Shown here: one piece after another, positions 8,618 through 20,137 of the stretch
How the letters are laid out: every line of letters starts with the position of its first letter
How positions within the stretch are numbered: position 1 is the stretch's first letter
NCBI GenBank assembly: GCA_039621445.1
Contig: CP154954.1
Span: 38,301,703 to 38,365,702 of the forward strand
Direction: 5' to 3'
From: Euglena gracilis
Taxonomy: Eukaryota; Euglenida; Euglenophyceae; Euglenales
DNA length: 64,000 bases
The notes under the pieces: model-generated
Databases searched by the model: none
Seen by the model: the letters and a program-made list of their open reading frames with translations, nothing else
Told to the model about the DNA's origin: nothing
Program-made: the position numbers and the translations under genes

Positions 8618-9262
8618 GTGTTCTCCCCGCGTCCCCCCCGCATCCCCCCTCCGCGTCCCCCCGCGTCCCGGATTTTGGCCGGGCACATTTTTTGGTCGAC
8701 CAAAGGAAAATTACATACAATTTTTGGTGACGCCAATGGAGGCTAGGCGCGCCGCTCGGGGGGGTCCGGGACCCCCCCCTCCCCCCCCCCCCCGCGCGGC
8801 CCCTGCGCGGCCGCCCGCGCGGCCGCTCGCCCCTCCCTGGACCCCCCCCCTCCCCCCACTGTGCCTAGCATAGCCAAGAAAAAAAAATTTTGGTGAAAAA
8901 ATCGCGATTTTTTGAGGCCCAAAAATGACCAAAAATGACCATTTTCGGACACAAAATGGCAAATTTGGGGGCCGCGCGCTCTGCGCGCGGCCAAAAAAGC
9001 ACTTTTTTGGTCAAAAATGGCCCCAAAATAGCAAAAAAATGCCCACTTTTTGGACCGAAAATCACCGATATTAGGATGCGTTCCGCCCGCGCGGCCACCC
9101 TCGGACCCCCTTTCCCCCCCCCCCCCCCGCGCGGCCGCCCGCGCGGCCGCTCGCCCCCCCCCCTCAACACCCCCCCCCCCGCTGTGCCTAGCCTCCAATG
9201 GAAACACGTGGGGGTTGTTGGGCCAAAGTTCCTCCCGCGTCCCCCCCGTGTCCCGAACCACC
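8618..9262 (-). mobile_element. GGGACGCGGG element, copy 2 (interrupted)
   Basis: The segment reads as the reverse complement of 6476-6703, with GGGGGTGTTC at the left and GAACCACCCCC at the right. ATT flanks it on both sides, a possible 3-bp duplication. It is split at 8738/9196 by a GAGGCTAG element. The uninterrupted copy at 6.5 kb shows the filled-in order directly. Confidence 0.65.
8739..9195 (+). mobile_element. GAGGCTAG element, copy 2 (457 bp, 5-bp duplication)
   Basis: It begins GAGGCTAGGCGCGCC and ends GTGCCTAGCCTC, flanked by exact CAATG at 8734-8738 and 9196-9200. The interior matches copy 1: GC-rich arms with GCGCGGCCGC, the TGCCTAGCATAGCC mid-point and an AT-rich core. It is nested inside the GGGACGCGGG element. 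Confidence 0.88.
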
Positions 9263-9394
9263 CCCATTTTTTACACTTTGCGCAAAATCATTTTTTTTGT
9301 TGAAATTCGACAGTTTCGGAGTCACTTTCCGCTCCGAAAAAACAGGCAATTACTTTTTTCGGCCAAGCCACTCAGTCACTTTACCACCCCCCCC

Positions 9395-9556
9395 CCCCTT
9401 TATTGTCCCACTGACCTGCCCCCGGGAGGCCCGACCGGACAATAAAGGGGGGGGGACAATAAAGGGGTACCAAAGGAATTTCATTGGCCGGGCCAAAAAA
9501 ACCCCCCGTCGGCCGGAGCCCAGGGACAATAAAGGGGGGGGACAATAAAGGGGGGG
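9395..9556 (+). mobile_element. GGACAATAAAGGGG element, inverted copy 2
   Basis: This is the mate of 1052-1216 in reverse orientation, with four GGACAATAAAGGGG motifs and CCAAAGGAATTTCATTGG. It lies in a G/C-rich context with CAGTCACTTT / CCACTCAG words (9350-9740) that recur at 32.3 and 62.7 kb. Confidence 0.6.
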
Positions 9557-10103
9557 GGTACTCCCCGGGGGGGGGGGGTCAGCCACTCAGGAAAACCAGT
9601 CACTTTTTGGCCTTTCAAAGCCATTTTGGGCCAAAATTTTCTCCGGCGCCTTCGGCGCCGGTTGGCCACTCAGCCACCTTTGGGTGATTTCTGGCCCTAG
9701 GGGGAGGGCCAAAAGACCAGTCAGTTGCTCACCCCCCCGGGGGGGGGGGGTGGGACAGGTGTTAAGTAACGGTCTGATTCAAACAGCCAAGGTGAAAGTG
9801 GTTTGTGGTGTCCCAAAAAGCAATTAGCATCAAAGGAGGAAAAAAAAAGTCGGTTTTTGGCCAAAATCAAACATCAAGAAGTGCCATGGGGTTTTTTTCA
9901 AGGGCTTTATTTCGGCCGCCAAAGGCGGCCGAGAAGGTGATGGGGGTGTCTGGGACGCGGGGGGGACGCGGGGGGGGACGCGGGGGGGGACGAGGGGGGG
10001 GGGGGACGCGGGGGGAACACCCCTGTGAAGTTCACAATTGGGTTTGGCAGGGGGTGGTTTGGACCCCTGGCGAACTTTCAAACGGTGAACTTCACTTTGG
10101 GGA
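9557..10103. other. Repeat fragments, no gene
   Basis: The stretch holds CAGTCACTTTTTGGCC and CCACTCAG words, GGCGCCTTCGGCGCC (a hairpin at 9648-9661), and a third, short GACGCGGGG block at 9944-10022 with GGGGGTGTCTGGGACGCGG and GAACACCCC ends. The small frames show no exon-like features. Confidence 0.45.
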
Positions 10104-10111
10104 GGAGGACG

Positions 10112-10284
10112 CAGGGCTGACGTTTTTTTTTGTTTTAAAACAAAGCAAAAAAACTTTTATGAATAAAAAACGGTTTAAAAACGTTTTTTTGTTTCAAAAA
10201 AGAGTGTTTTTTTTAAATAAAACACTGCAAATAGGAAAAAAACTTGTTTAAAAACACTTGTTTTAAAACAATGCCTCAGCCCTG
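10112..10284 (+). mobile_element. hAT-like MITE, CAGGGCTGA family, copy 1 (173 bp)
   Basis: The ends are CAGGGCTGACG and CCTCAGCCCTG. The flanking duplication GGAGGACG is exact at 10104-10111 and 10285-10292 (8 bp). The interior is AT-rich with many GTTTTAAAAC-type palindromes. A second copy, about 95% identical by eye and in the same orientation, lies at 19355-19525 inside the satellite. It has no coding capacity and would depend on a hAT transposase elsewhere. Confidence 0.92.
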
Positions 10285-10292
10285 GGAGGACG

Positions 10293-10761
10293 GGGGTCCA
10301 AAAACCCAAAGTTCACCGCCCGATATCCAAAACCGAGGGGGGGGTCGTATATGGGGGGCATGGTAAATTTTTCCTGACGAGCGCAAAAAAAGTTGCAAAA
10401 ACAAGGATGTCCGCCCCCACGATGGGGGGTTGGTACGCCGTGGCGAGGGGGTCCGAATAGGGGGGGGGGAGTGGGGGAAAAAGGATTGGCGAGGGGGTCG
10501 GCAACCAGGGGGGGGGGGGGGGGTGTACCATGGTTATCCAACAAAATTTTCGTTCAAAAAATCGCGAAAATCGCCGGTGGCGTGGCGAGGGGGTCCGGCC
10601 AGGGGGGGGAGGGGGGTAAATGGCGTGGCGAGCCCCTCGGAGAGGGGGGGGGGGAGGGGTGTACCAACCCCCCGATGGTCCCACATCCCTTTGCCCGGCT
10701 GCCTTCAATGGAGTCTCAAAGACCTTTTTGTTGACTGGTGTCCCACCCCCCAGATGGTGTT
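10293..10761. other. GGCGAGGGGGTCC-rich DNA, no gene
   Basis: The stretch has repeated GTGGCGAGGGGGTCCG words, G runs up to about 17 bases and a GGGGGGCATGGTAAA end motif of the TACCATGC family at 10353. The translated frames are Gly/Arg/Pro-rich low complexity. Confidence 0.4.
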
Positions 10762-10766
10762 CCATG

Positions 10767-11147
10767 GAGGCTAGGCGTGCCGCTCGGGGGGGTCCGGGAC
10801 CCCCCCCTCCCCCCCTGCGCGGCCCCTGCGCGGCCGCTCGCCCCCCCCCTGGACCCCCCTCCCCCCACTGTGCCTAGCATAGCCAAGAAAAAAAATTTTG
10901 TGAAAAAATCACGATTTTTTTGAGGCCCAAAAATGCGCTCTGTGCGCGGCCAAAAAAGCACTTTTTGAGTCAAAAATGGCCCCAAAATGGCAAAAAATGA
11001 CCACTTTCTGGACCCGAAAATCACCGATTTTAGGATGCGTTCCGCCCGCGCGGCTACCCTCGGACCCCCCTCCCCCCCCCTCCCCTGCGCCACCGCCCGC
11101 GCGGCCGCTCGCCCCCCCTCAGCCCCCCCCCCGCTGTGCCTAGCCTC
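10767..11147 (+). mobile_element. GAGGCTAG element, copy 3 (381 bp, 5-bp duplication)
   Basis: It begins GAGGCTAGGCGTGCC and ends GTGCCTAGCCTC, flanked by exact CCATG at 10762-10766 and 11148-11152. It is shorter than copies 1 and 2 because the AT-rich core lacks about 60 bp. With the other two, the duplications CAAAG, CAATG and CCATG suggest a C..(A/T)G target preference. Confidence 0.88.
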
Positions 11148-11152
11148 CCATG

Positions 11153-11437
11153 CCCACCCTGTCGTTGGACTGGGTGTGCCGCACTATTGGGCTGTGCATC
11201 GAACAAAATTTTTCTGCGTCCCCCCCCGGACCCCACCTCCCCTGGGGGTGCCTTCTATTTCCAAAACAGGGCCATTTTTTTGTACCAAAATTGTATATCC
11301 ACCCCAGTGGTCCCCAAATGGTAAATTTCATTGGGGTTGTACCCCCTGCGACCCCCCACCACCGCACATGGAGGGTTTCCGCAACCCAATAGGGGCCAAA
11401 AAATGACCTGATTATCATGCCCCCCCCCTCATACCAC
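11153..11437. other. No gene recognised
   Basis: C-rich DNA with a CATGCCCCCCC word at 11417. No splice-site-bounded block of biased codons was found in either strand. Confidence 0.35.
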
Positions 11438-11627
11438 CTCTTCCCCCTAATTGACCCCCCCCAATTGACCAAACGCCCCGGAGAAAATTTTTTGAACCCC
11501 CCCCCCTAATTGACTGCCCAGGGGGATTCTGTAGCACCCCTTATTTGACGGCACCCGCCCCCCCTAATTGACGCCCCCCTCCCCCCCCTAATTGAACCCC
11601 CCCTAATTGACCAAAAGGGGGGTGACC
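11438..11627 (-). repeat. CTAATTGACCCCCC repeat, inverted copy
   Basis: The CTAATTGA(C)CCC word occurs six or more times with GACCAAACGCCCCGGAGAAAATTTTTT between. The reverse complement of this block, in the same order, is found at 29036-29262. Both are probably copies of one multi-palindromic element. Confidence 0.6.
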
Positions 11628-11822
11628 GTGGAGAGGGGCCCCGGGCGGATTCCTGTGGGTGCTCATCCTGGGGGTGATGCCGACCTGGTCGGCCCGACCA
11701 CCTGGTCGGCCCGACCATGGTCGGGCCGACCAGGTCGATAACTACCCCTGGGGGTGATACCGACCAGGTCGGTATCACCCCCAGAAATCTGCATTACCCC
11801 CCCCTCTTTGGAAATTTAACCC
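11628..11822 (+). repeat. Left ~195-bp inverted repeat bracketing the 71-bp satellite
   Basis: It contains GGATTCCTGTGGGTGCTCAT, the GGTCGGGCCGACCAGGTCGG palindromes, GAAATCTGCATTACCCCCC and TTTGGAAATTTAA. 23310-23513 carries the same modules in reverse complement and mirrored order. The satellite block therefore sits between two large inverted repeats, nearly 12 kb end to end. Confidence 0.75.
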
Positions 11823-11854
11823 CCCCCCCGGGTTTCCAAAAGATGAGATCAACC

Positions 11855-14800
11855 TGCACCCGAAAAGGGGTTGGCAGATAAAAGGGGTTTATTTTGTTAA
11901 TGAAAGGGATAGGGTTAGGTCGACTTGCACCCGAAAAAGGGTTGGCAGATAAAAGGGGTTTATTTTGTTAATGAAAGGGATAGGGTTAGGTCGACTTGCA
12001 CCCGAAAAAGGGTTGGCAGATAAAAGGGGTTTATTTTGTTAATGAAAGGGATAGGGTTAGGTCGACTTGCACCCGAAAAAGGGTTGGCAAATAAAAGGGG
12101 TTTATTTTGTTAATGAAAGGGATAGGGTTAGGTCGACTTGCACCCGAAAAGGGGTTGGCAGATAAAAGGGGTTTATTTTGTTAATGAAAGGGATAGGGTT
12201 AGGTCGACTTGCACCCGAAAAAGGGTTGGCAGATAAAAGGGGTTTATTTTGTTAATGAAAGGGATAGGGTTAGGTCGACTTGCACCCGAAAAGGGGTTGG
12301 CAGATAAAAGGGGTTGGCAGATAAAAGGGTTTATTTTGTTAATGAAAGGGATAGGGTTAGGTCGACTTGCACCCGAGAAGGGGTTGGCAGATAAAAGGGG
12401 TTGGCAGATAAAAGGATAAAAGGGGTTGATTTTGTTAATGAAAGGGATAGGGTTAGGTCGACTTGCACCCGAGAAGGGGTTGGCAGATAAAAGGGGTTGG
12501 CAGATAAAAGGATAAAAGGGGTTGATTTTGTTAATGAAAGGGATAGGGTTAGGTCGACTTGCACCCGAAAAGGGGTTGGCAGATAAAAGGGGTTGGCGGA
12601 TAAAAGGGGTTTATTTTGTTAATGAAAGGGATAGGGTTAGGTCGACTTGCACCCGAGAAGGGGTTGGCAGAAAAATGGGGTTTATTTTGTTAATGAAAGG
12701 GATAGGTTTAGGTCGACTTGCACCCGAAAAGGGGTTGGCAGATAAAAGGGGTTTGTGAATGAAAGGGATAGGGTTAGGTCGACTTGCACCCGAAAAAGGG
12801 TTGGCAAATAAAAGGGGTTTATTTTGTTAATGAAAGGGACAGGGTTAGGTCGACTTGCACCCGAAAAGGGGTTGGCAGATAAAAGGGGTTGGCAGATAAA
12901 AGGATAAAAGGGGTTGATTTTGCTAATGAAAGGGATAGGGTTTGGTCGACTTGCACCCGAGAAGGGGTTGGCAGATAAAAGGGGTTGGCAGATAAAAGGG
13001 GTTGATTTTGTTAATGAAAGGGATAGGGTTAGGTCGACTTGCACCCGAGAAGGGGTTGGCAGATAAAAGCGGTTGGCAGATAAAAGGGGTTGATGTTGTT
13101 AATGAAAGGGATAGGGTTTGGTCGACTTGCACCCGAGAAGGGGTTGGCAGATAAAAGGGGTTTATTTTGTTAATGAAAGGGATAGGGGTCGACTTGCACC
13201 CGAAAAGGGGTTGGCAGATAAAAGGGGTTTATTTTGTTAATGAAAGGGATAGGGTTAGGTCGACTTGCACCCGAAAAAGGGTTGGCAGATAAAAGGGGTT
13301 TATTTTGTTAATGAAAGGGATAGGGTTAGGTCGACTTGCACCCGAAAAAGGGTTGGCAAATAAAAGGGGTTTATTTTGTTAATGAAAGGGATAGGGTTAG
13401 GTCGACTTGCACCCGAAAAGGGGTTGGCAGATAAAAGGGGTTTATTTTGTTAATGAAAGGGATAGGGTTAGGTCGACTTGCACCCGAAAAAGGGTTGGCA
13501 GATAAAAGGGGTTTATTTTGTTAATGAAAGGGATAGGGTTAGGTCGACTTGCACCCGAAAAGGGGTTGGCAGATAAAAGGGGTTGGCAGATAAAAGGGTT
13601 TATTTTGTTAATGAAAGGGATAGGGTTAGGTCGACTTGCACCCGAGAAGGGGTTGGCAGATAAAAGGGGTTGGCAGATAAAAGGATAAAAGGGGTTGATT
13701 TTGTTAATGAAAGGGATAGGGTTAGGTCGACTTGCACCCGAGAAGGGGTTGGCAGATAAAAGGGGTTGGCAGATAAAAGGATAAAAGGGGTTGATTTTGT
13801 TAATGAAAGGGATAGGGTTAGGTCGACTTGCACCCGAAAAGGGGTTGGCAGATAAAAGGGGTTGGCGGATAAAAGGGGTTTATTTTGTTAATGAAAGGGA
13901 TAGGGTTAGGTCGACTTGCACCCGAGAAGGGGTTGGCAGAAAAATGGGGTTTATTTTGTTAATGAAAGGGATAGGTTTAGGTCGACTTGCACCCGAAAAG
14001 GGGTTGGCAGATAAAAGGGGTTTGTGAATGAAAGGGATAGGGTTAGGTCGACTTGCACCCGAAAAAGGGTTGGCAAATAAAAGGGGTTTATTTTGTTAAT
14101 GAAAGGGACAGGGTTAGGTCGACTTGCACCCGAAAAGGGGTTGGCAGATAAAAGGGGTTGGCAGATAAAAGGATAAAAGGGGTTGATTTTGCTAATGAAA
14201 GGGATAGGGTTTGGTCGACTTGCACCCGAGAAGGGGTTGGCAGATAAAAGGGGTTGGCAGATAAAAGGGGTTGATTTTGTTAATGAAAGGGATAGGGTTA
14301 GGTCGACTTGCACCCGAGAAGGGGTTGGCAGATAAAAGCGGTTGGCAGATAAAAGGGGTTGATGTTGTTAATGAAAGGGATAGGGTTTGGTCGACTTGCA
14401 CCCGAGAAGGGGTTGGCAGATAAAAGGGGTTTATTTTGTTAATGAAAGGGATAGGGGTCGACTTGCACCCGAAAAGGGGTTGGCAGATAAAAGGGGTTTA
14501 TTTTGTTAATGAAAGGGATAGGGTTAGGTCGACTTGCACCCGAGAAGGGGTTGGCAGATAAAAGGGGTTGGCGGATAAAAGGGGTTTATTTTGTTAATGA
14601 AAGGGATAGGGTTAGGTCGACTTGCACCCGAGAAGGGGTTGGCAGACAAAAGGGGTTGGCAGATAAAAGGGGTTGATTTTGTTAATGAAAGGGATAGGGT
14701 TAGGTCGACTTGCACCCGAAAAGGGGTTGGCAGATAAAAGGGGTTTATTTTGTTAATGAAAGGGATAGGGTTAGGTCGACTTGCACCCGAAAAGGGGTTG

Positions 14801-17800
14801 GCAGATAAAAGGGGTTGGCAGATAAAAGGGGTTTATTTTGTTAATGAAAGGGATAGGGTTAGGTCGACTTGCACCCGAAAAGGGGTTGGCAGATAAAAGG
14901 GGTTGGCAGATAAAAGGATAAAAGGGGTTTATTTTGTTAATGAAAGGGATAGGGTTAGGTCGACTTGCACCCGAGAAGGGGTTGGCAGATAAAAGGGGTT
15001 GGCAGATAAAAGGATAAAAGGGGTTGATTTTGTTAATGAAAGGGATAGGGTTAGGTCGACTTGCACCCGAAAAGGGGTTGGCAGATAAAAGGGGTTGGCA
15101 GATAAAAGGGGTTTATTTTGTTAATGAAAGGGATAGGGTTAGGTCGACTTGCACCCGAGAAGGGGTTAAAAAAAAAATGGGGTTTATTTTGTTAATGAAA
15201 GGGATAGGGTTAGGTCGACTTGCACCCGAAAAGGGGTTGGCAGATAAAAGGGGTTTGTGAATGAAAGGGATAGGGTTAGGTCGCGTCGCACCCGAAGAAA
15301 AAAGGGTTGGCAAATAAAAGGGGTTTATTTTGTTAATGAAAGGGATAGGGTTAGGTCGACTTGCACCCGAAAAGGGGTTGGCAGATAAAAGGGGTTGGCA
15401 GATAAAAGGATAAAAGGGGTTGATTTTGTTAATGAAAGGGATAGGGTTAGGTCGACTTGCACCCGAGAAGGGGTTGGCAGATAAAAGGGGTTGGCAGATA
15501 AAAGGGGTTGATTTTGTTAATGAAAGGGATAGGGTTAGGTCGACTTGCACCCGAGAAGGGGCAGATAAAAGAGATTGGCAGATAAAAGGGGTTTATTTTG
15601 TTAATGAAAGGGATAGGGTTAGGTCGACTTGCACCCGAGAAGGGGTTGGCAGAAAAATGGGGTTTATTTTGTTAATGAAAGGGATAGGTTTTAGGTCGAC
15701 TTGCACCCGAAAAAGGGTTGGCAGATAAAAGGGGTTTATTTTGTTAATGAAAGGGATAGGGTTAGGTCGATTTGCACCCGAAAAGGGGTTGGCAGATAAA
15801 GGAGGTTGGCAGATAAAAGGGGTTTATTTTGTTAATGAAAGGGATAGGGTTAGGTCGACTTGCACCCGAGAAGGGGTTGGCAGATAAAAGGGGTTTATTT
15901 TGTTAATGAAAGGGATAGGGTTAGGTCGACGAAGGGGTTGGCAGATAAAAGGGGTTGGCAGATAAAAGGGGTTTATTTTGTTAATGAAAGGGATAGGGTT
16001 AGGTCGACTTGCACCCGAAAGGGGTTGGCAGAGATAAAAGGGGTTGGCAGATAGGGGTTTATTTTGTTAATGAAAGGGATAGGGTTAGGTCGACTTGCAC
16101 CCGAGAAGGGGTTGGCAGAAAAAGGGGGTTTATTTTGTTAATGAAAGGGATAGGGTTAGGTCGACTTGCACCCGAAAAGGGGTTGGCAGATAAAAGGGGT
16201 TTGTGAATGAAAGGGATAGGGTTAGGTCGACTTGCACCCGAAAAAGGGTTGGCAAATAAAAGGGGTTTATTTTGTTAATGAAAGGGATAGGGTTAGGTCG
16301 ACTTGCACCCGAAAAGGGGTTGGCAGATAAAAGGGGTTGGCAGATAAAAGGATAAAAGGGGTTGATTTTGCTAATGAAAGGGATAGGGTTTGGTCGACTT
16401 GCACCCGAGAAGGGGTTGGCAGATAAAAGGGGTTGGCAGATAAAAGGGGTTGATTTTGTTAATGAAAGGGATAGGGTTAGGTCGACTTGCACCCGAGAAG
16501 GGGTTGGCAGATAAAAGCGGTTGGCAGATAAAAGGGGTTGATGTTGTTAATGAAAGGGATAGGGTTTGGTCGACTTGCACCCGAGAAGGGGTTGGCAGAT
16601 AAAAGGGGTTTATTTTGTTAATGAAAGGGATAGGGGTCGACTTGCACCCGAAAAGGGGTTGGCAGATAAAAGGGGTTTATTTTGTTAATGAAAGGGATAG
16701 GGTTAGGTCGACTTGCACCCGAGAAGGGGTTGGCAGATAAAAGGGGTTGGCGGATAAAAGGGGTTTATTTTGTTAATGAAAGGGATAGGGTTAGGTCGAC
16801 TTGCACCCGAGAAGGGGTTGGCAGATAAAAGGGGTTGGCAGATAAAAGGGGTTGATTTTGTTAATGAAAGGGATAGGGTTAGGTCGACTTGCACCCGAAA
16901 AAGGGTTGGCAAATAAAAGGGGTTTATTTTGTTAATGAAAGGGATAGGGTTAGGTCGACTTGCACCCGAAAAGGGGTTGGCAGATAAAAGGGGTTTATTT
17001 TGTTAATGAAAGGGATAGGGTTAGGTCGACTTGCACCCGAAAAAGGGTTGGCAGATAAAAGGGGTTTATTTTGTTAATGAAAGGGATAGGGTTAGGTCGA
17101 CTTGCACCCGAGAAGGGGTTGGCAGATAAAAGGGGTTGGCAGATAAAAGGATAAAAGGGGTTGATTTTGTTAATGAAAGGGATAGGGTTAGGTCGACTTG
17201 CACCCGAAAAAGGGTTGGCAGATAAAAGGGGTTTATTTTGTTAATGAAAGGGATAGGGTTAGGTCGACTTGCACCCGAAAAAGGGTTGGCAGATAAAAGG
17301 GGTTTATTTTGTTAATGAAAGGGATAGGGTTAGGTCGACTTGCACCCGAAAAAGGGTTGGCAGATAAAAGGGGTTTATTTTGTTAATGAAAGGGATAGGG
17401 TTAGGTCGACTTGCACCCGAAAAGGGGTTGGCAGATAAAAGGGGTTGGCAGATAAAAGGGGTTTATTTTGTTAATGAAAGGGATAGGGTTAGGTCGACTT
17501 GCACCCGAGAAGGGGTTGGCAGATAAAAGGGGTTGGCAGATAAAAGGATAAAAGGGGTTGATTTTGTTAATGAAAGGGATAGGGTTAGGTCGACTTGCAC
17601 CCGAAAAAGGGTTGGCAGATAAAAGGGGTTTATTTTGTTAATGAAAGGGATAGGGTTAGGTCGACTTGCACCCGAAAAAGGGTTGGCAGATAAAAGGGGT
17701 TTATTTTGTTAATGAAAGGGATAGGGTTAGGTCGACTTGCACCCGAAAAAGGGTTGGCAGATAAAAGGGGTTTATTTTGTTAATGAAAGGGATAGGGTTA

Positions 17801-19354
17801 GGTCGACTTGCACCCGAAAAGGGGTTGGCAGATAAAAGGGGTTGGCAGATAAAAGGGGTTTATTTTGTTAATGAAAGGGATAGGGTTAGGTCGACTTGCA
17901 CCCGAGAAGGGGTTGGCAGATAAAAGGGGTTGGCAGATAAAAGGATAAAAGGGGTTGATTTTGTTAATGAAAGGGATAGGGTTAGGTCGACTTGCACCCG
18001 AGAAGGGGTTGGCAGATAAAAGGGGTTGGCAGATAAAAGGATAAAAGGGGTTGATTTTGTTAATGAAAGGGATAGGGTTAGGTCGACTTGCACCCGAAAA
18101 GGGGTTGGCAGATAAAAGGGGTTGGCGGATAAAAGGGGTTTATTTTGTTAATGAAAGGGATAGGGTTAGGTCGACTTGCACCCGAGAAGGGGTTGGCAGA
18201 AAAATGGGGTTTATTTTGTTAATGAAAGGGATAGGGTTAGGTCGACTTGCACCCGAAAAGGGGTTGGCAGATAAAAGGGGTTTGTGAATGAAAGGGATAG
18301 GGTTAGGTCGACTTGCACCCGAAAAAGGGTTGGCAAATAAAAGGGGTTTATTTTGTTAATGAAAGGGATAGGGTTAGGTCGACTTGCACCCGAAAAGGGG
18401 TTGGCAGATAAAAGGGGTTGGCAGATAAAAGGATAAAAGGGGTTGATTTTGCTAATGAAAGGGATAGGGTTTGGTCGACTTGCACCCGAGAAGGGGTTGG
18501 CAGATAAAAGGGGTTGGCAGATAAAAGGGGTTGATTTTGTTAATGAAAGGGATAGGGTTAGGTCGACTTGCACCCGAGAAGGGGTTGGCAGATAAAAGCG
18601 GTTGGCAGATAAAAGGGGTTGATTTTGTTAATGAAAGGGATAGGGTTTGGTCGACTTGCACCCGAGAAGGGGTTGGCAGATAAAAGGGGTTTATTTTGTT
18701 AATGAAAGGGATAGGGTTAGGTCGACTTGCACCCGAAAAAGGGTTGGCAGATAAAAGGGGTTTATTTTGTTAATGAAAGGGATAGGGTTAGGTCGACTTG
18801 CACCCGAAAAGGGGTTGGCAGATAAAAGGGGTTGGCAGATAAAAGGGTTTATTTTGTTAATGAAAGGGATAGGGTTTGGTCGACTTGCACCCGAGAAGGG
18901 GTTGGCAGATAAAAGGGGTTTATTTTGTTAATGAAAGGGATAAGGGTCGACTTGCACCCGAAAAGGGGTTGGCAGATAAAAGGGGTTTATTTTGTTAATG
19001 AAAGGGATAGGGTTAGGTCGACTTGCACCCGAGAAGGGGTTGGCAGATAAAAGGGGTTGGCGGATAAAAGGGGTTTATTTTGTTAATGAAAGGGATAGGG
19101 TTAGGTCGACTTGCACCCGAGAAGGGGTTGGCAGATAAAAGGGGTTGGCAGATAAAAGGGGTTGATTTTGTTAATGAAAGGGATAGGGTTAGGTCGACTT
19201 GCACCCGAGAAGGGGTTGGCAGATAAAAGGGGTTGGCAGATAAAAGGGGTTGATTTTGTAAATGAAAGGGATAGGGTTTGGTCGACTTGCACCCGAGAAG
19301 GGGTTGGCAGATAAAAGGGGTTTATTTTGCTAATGAAAGGGATAGGGTTAGGTC
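11855..19354 (+). repeat. 71-bp satellite, main block
   Basis: The 71-bp unit runs GGTTGGCAGATAAAAGGGG / TTTATTTTGTTAATGAAAGG / GATAGGGTTAGGTCGACTTG / CACCCGAAAAA. Exact starts at 11941, 12012 and 12083 give the period. Longer forms carry an extra 17-bp GGGGTTGGCAGATAAAA and some an extra 9 bp, giving 88- and 97-bp units. Blocks are amplified at a higher order: features at 12331, 12522, 12682 and 12923 recur exactly 1269 bp later. The unit embeds the telomere-like AGGGTTAGG. The frames of 60-145 codons are repeat artefacts. Confidence 0.95.
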
Positions 19355-19525
19355 CAGGGCTGACGTTTTTTTTGTTTTAAAACAAAGCAAAAAAACTTTC
19401 ATGAATAAAAAGCAGTTTAAAAACGGTTTTTTGTTTCAAAAAAGAGTGTTTTTTTAAATAAAACACTGCAAATAGGAAAAAAACTTGTTTAAAAACAATT
19501 GTTTTAAAACAATGCCTCAGCCCTG
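19355..19525 (+). mobile_element. hAT-like MITE, CAGGGCTGA family, copy 2 (171 bp)
   Basis: It has the same ends and AT-rich interior as 10112-10284. It is inserted in a satellite monomer with an exact 8-bp duplication GTTAGGTC at 19347-19354 and 19526-19533. Removing the element and one duplication restores the satellite unit GGGTTAGGTCGACTTGC, a direct demonstration of the empty site. Confidence 0.95.
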
Positions 19526-19533
19526 GTTAGGTC

Positions 19534-19787
19534 GACTTGCACCCGAAAAGGGGTTGGCAGATAAAAGGGGTTGGCAGATAAAAGGGGTTGATTTTGTTAA
19601 TGAAAGGGATAGGGTTAGGTCGACTTGCACCCGAGAAGGGGTTGGCAGATAAAAGGGGTTTATTTTGTTAATGAAAGGGATAGGGTTAGGTCGACTTGCA
19701 CCCGAAAAAGGGTTGGCAGATAAAAGGGGTTAGGTCGACTTGCACCCGAAAAAGGGTTGGCAGATAAAAGGGGTTTATTTTGTTAAT
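19534..19787 (+). repeat. 71-bp satellite, segment between hAT MITE and E2
   Basis: This continues the main satellite. It stops inside the word TTTTGTTAAT, where E2 is inserted. Confidence 0.9.
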
Positions 19788-20137
19788 AAAACCGTTAACC
19801 GTTCACGGGCTTCCCCACGTGAGGAAACGGGGTGCGTTCACGGGTGCGCACTACGGCACCCGTGAACGGACCCCGTTTTCACATATGCGCACCCGTGGTC
19901 GGTTCACGGGTGCACGCACGGCAGCCGTGGACGGAATTTTGCCTTTAAAAAAGGGAAAATATTTATGCAGTAGGGAAGAGGATTTGAAACAAATGGCGAA
20001 CCTGGTGAACTTGAGGGGTGGGGGCAGGAATGCAAGAGGTGGCATAGGGAACTGACACGCGACAAACTAAATTTCGGTGCGAGGCACATGCTCGCGATGC
20101 CTTTCGGCATGGTCAGAGGAACAACGGGACGGATAAC

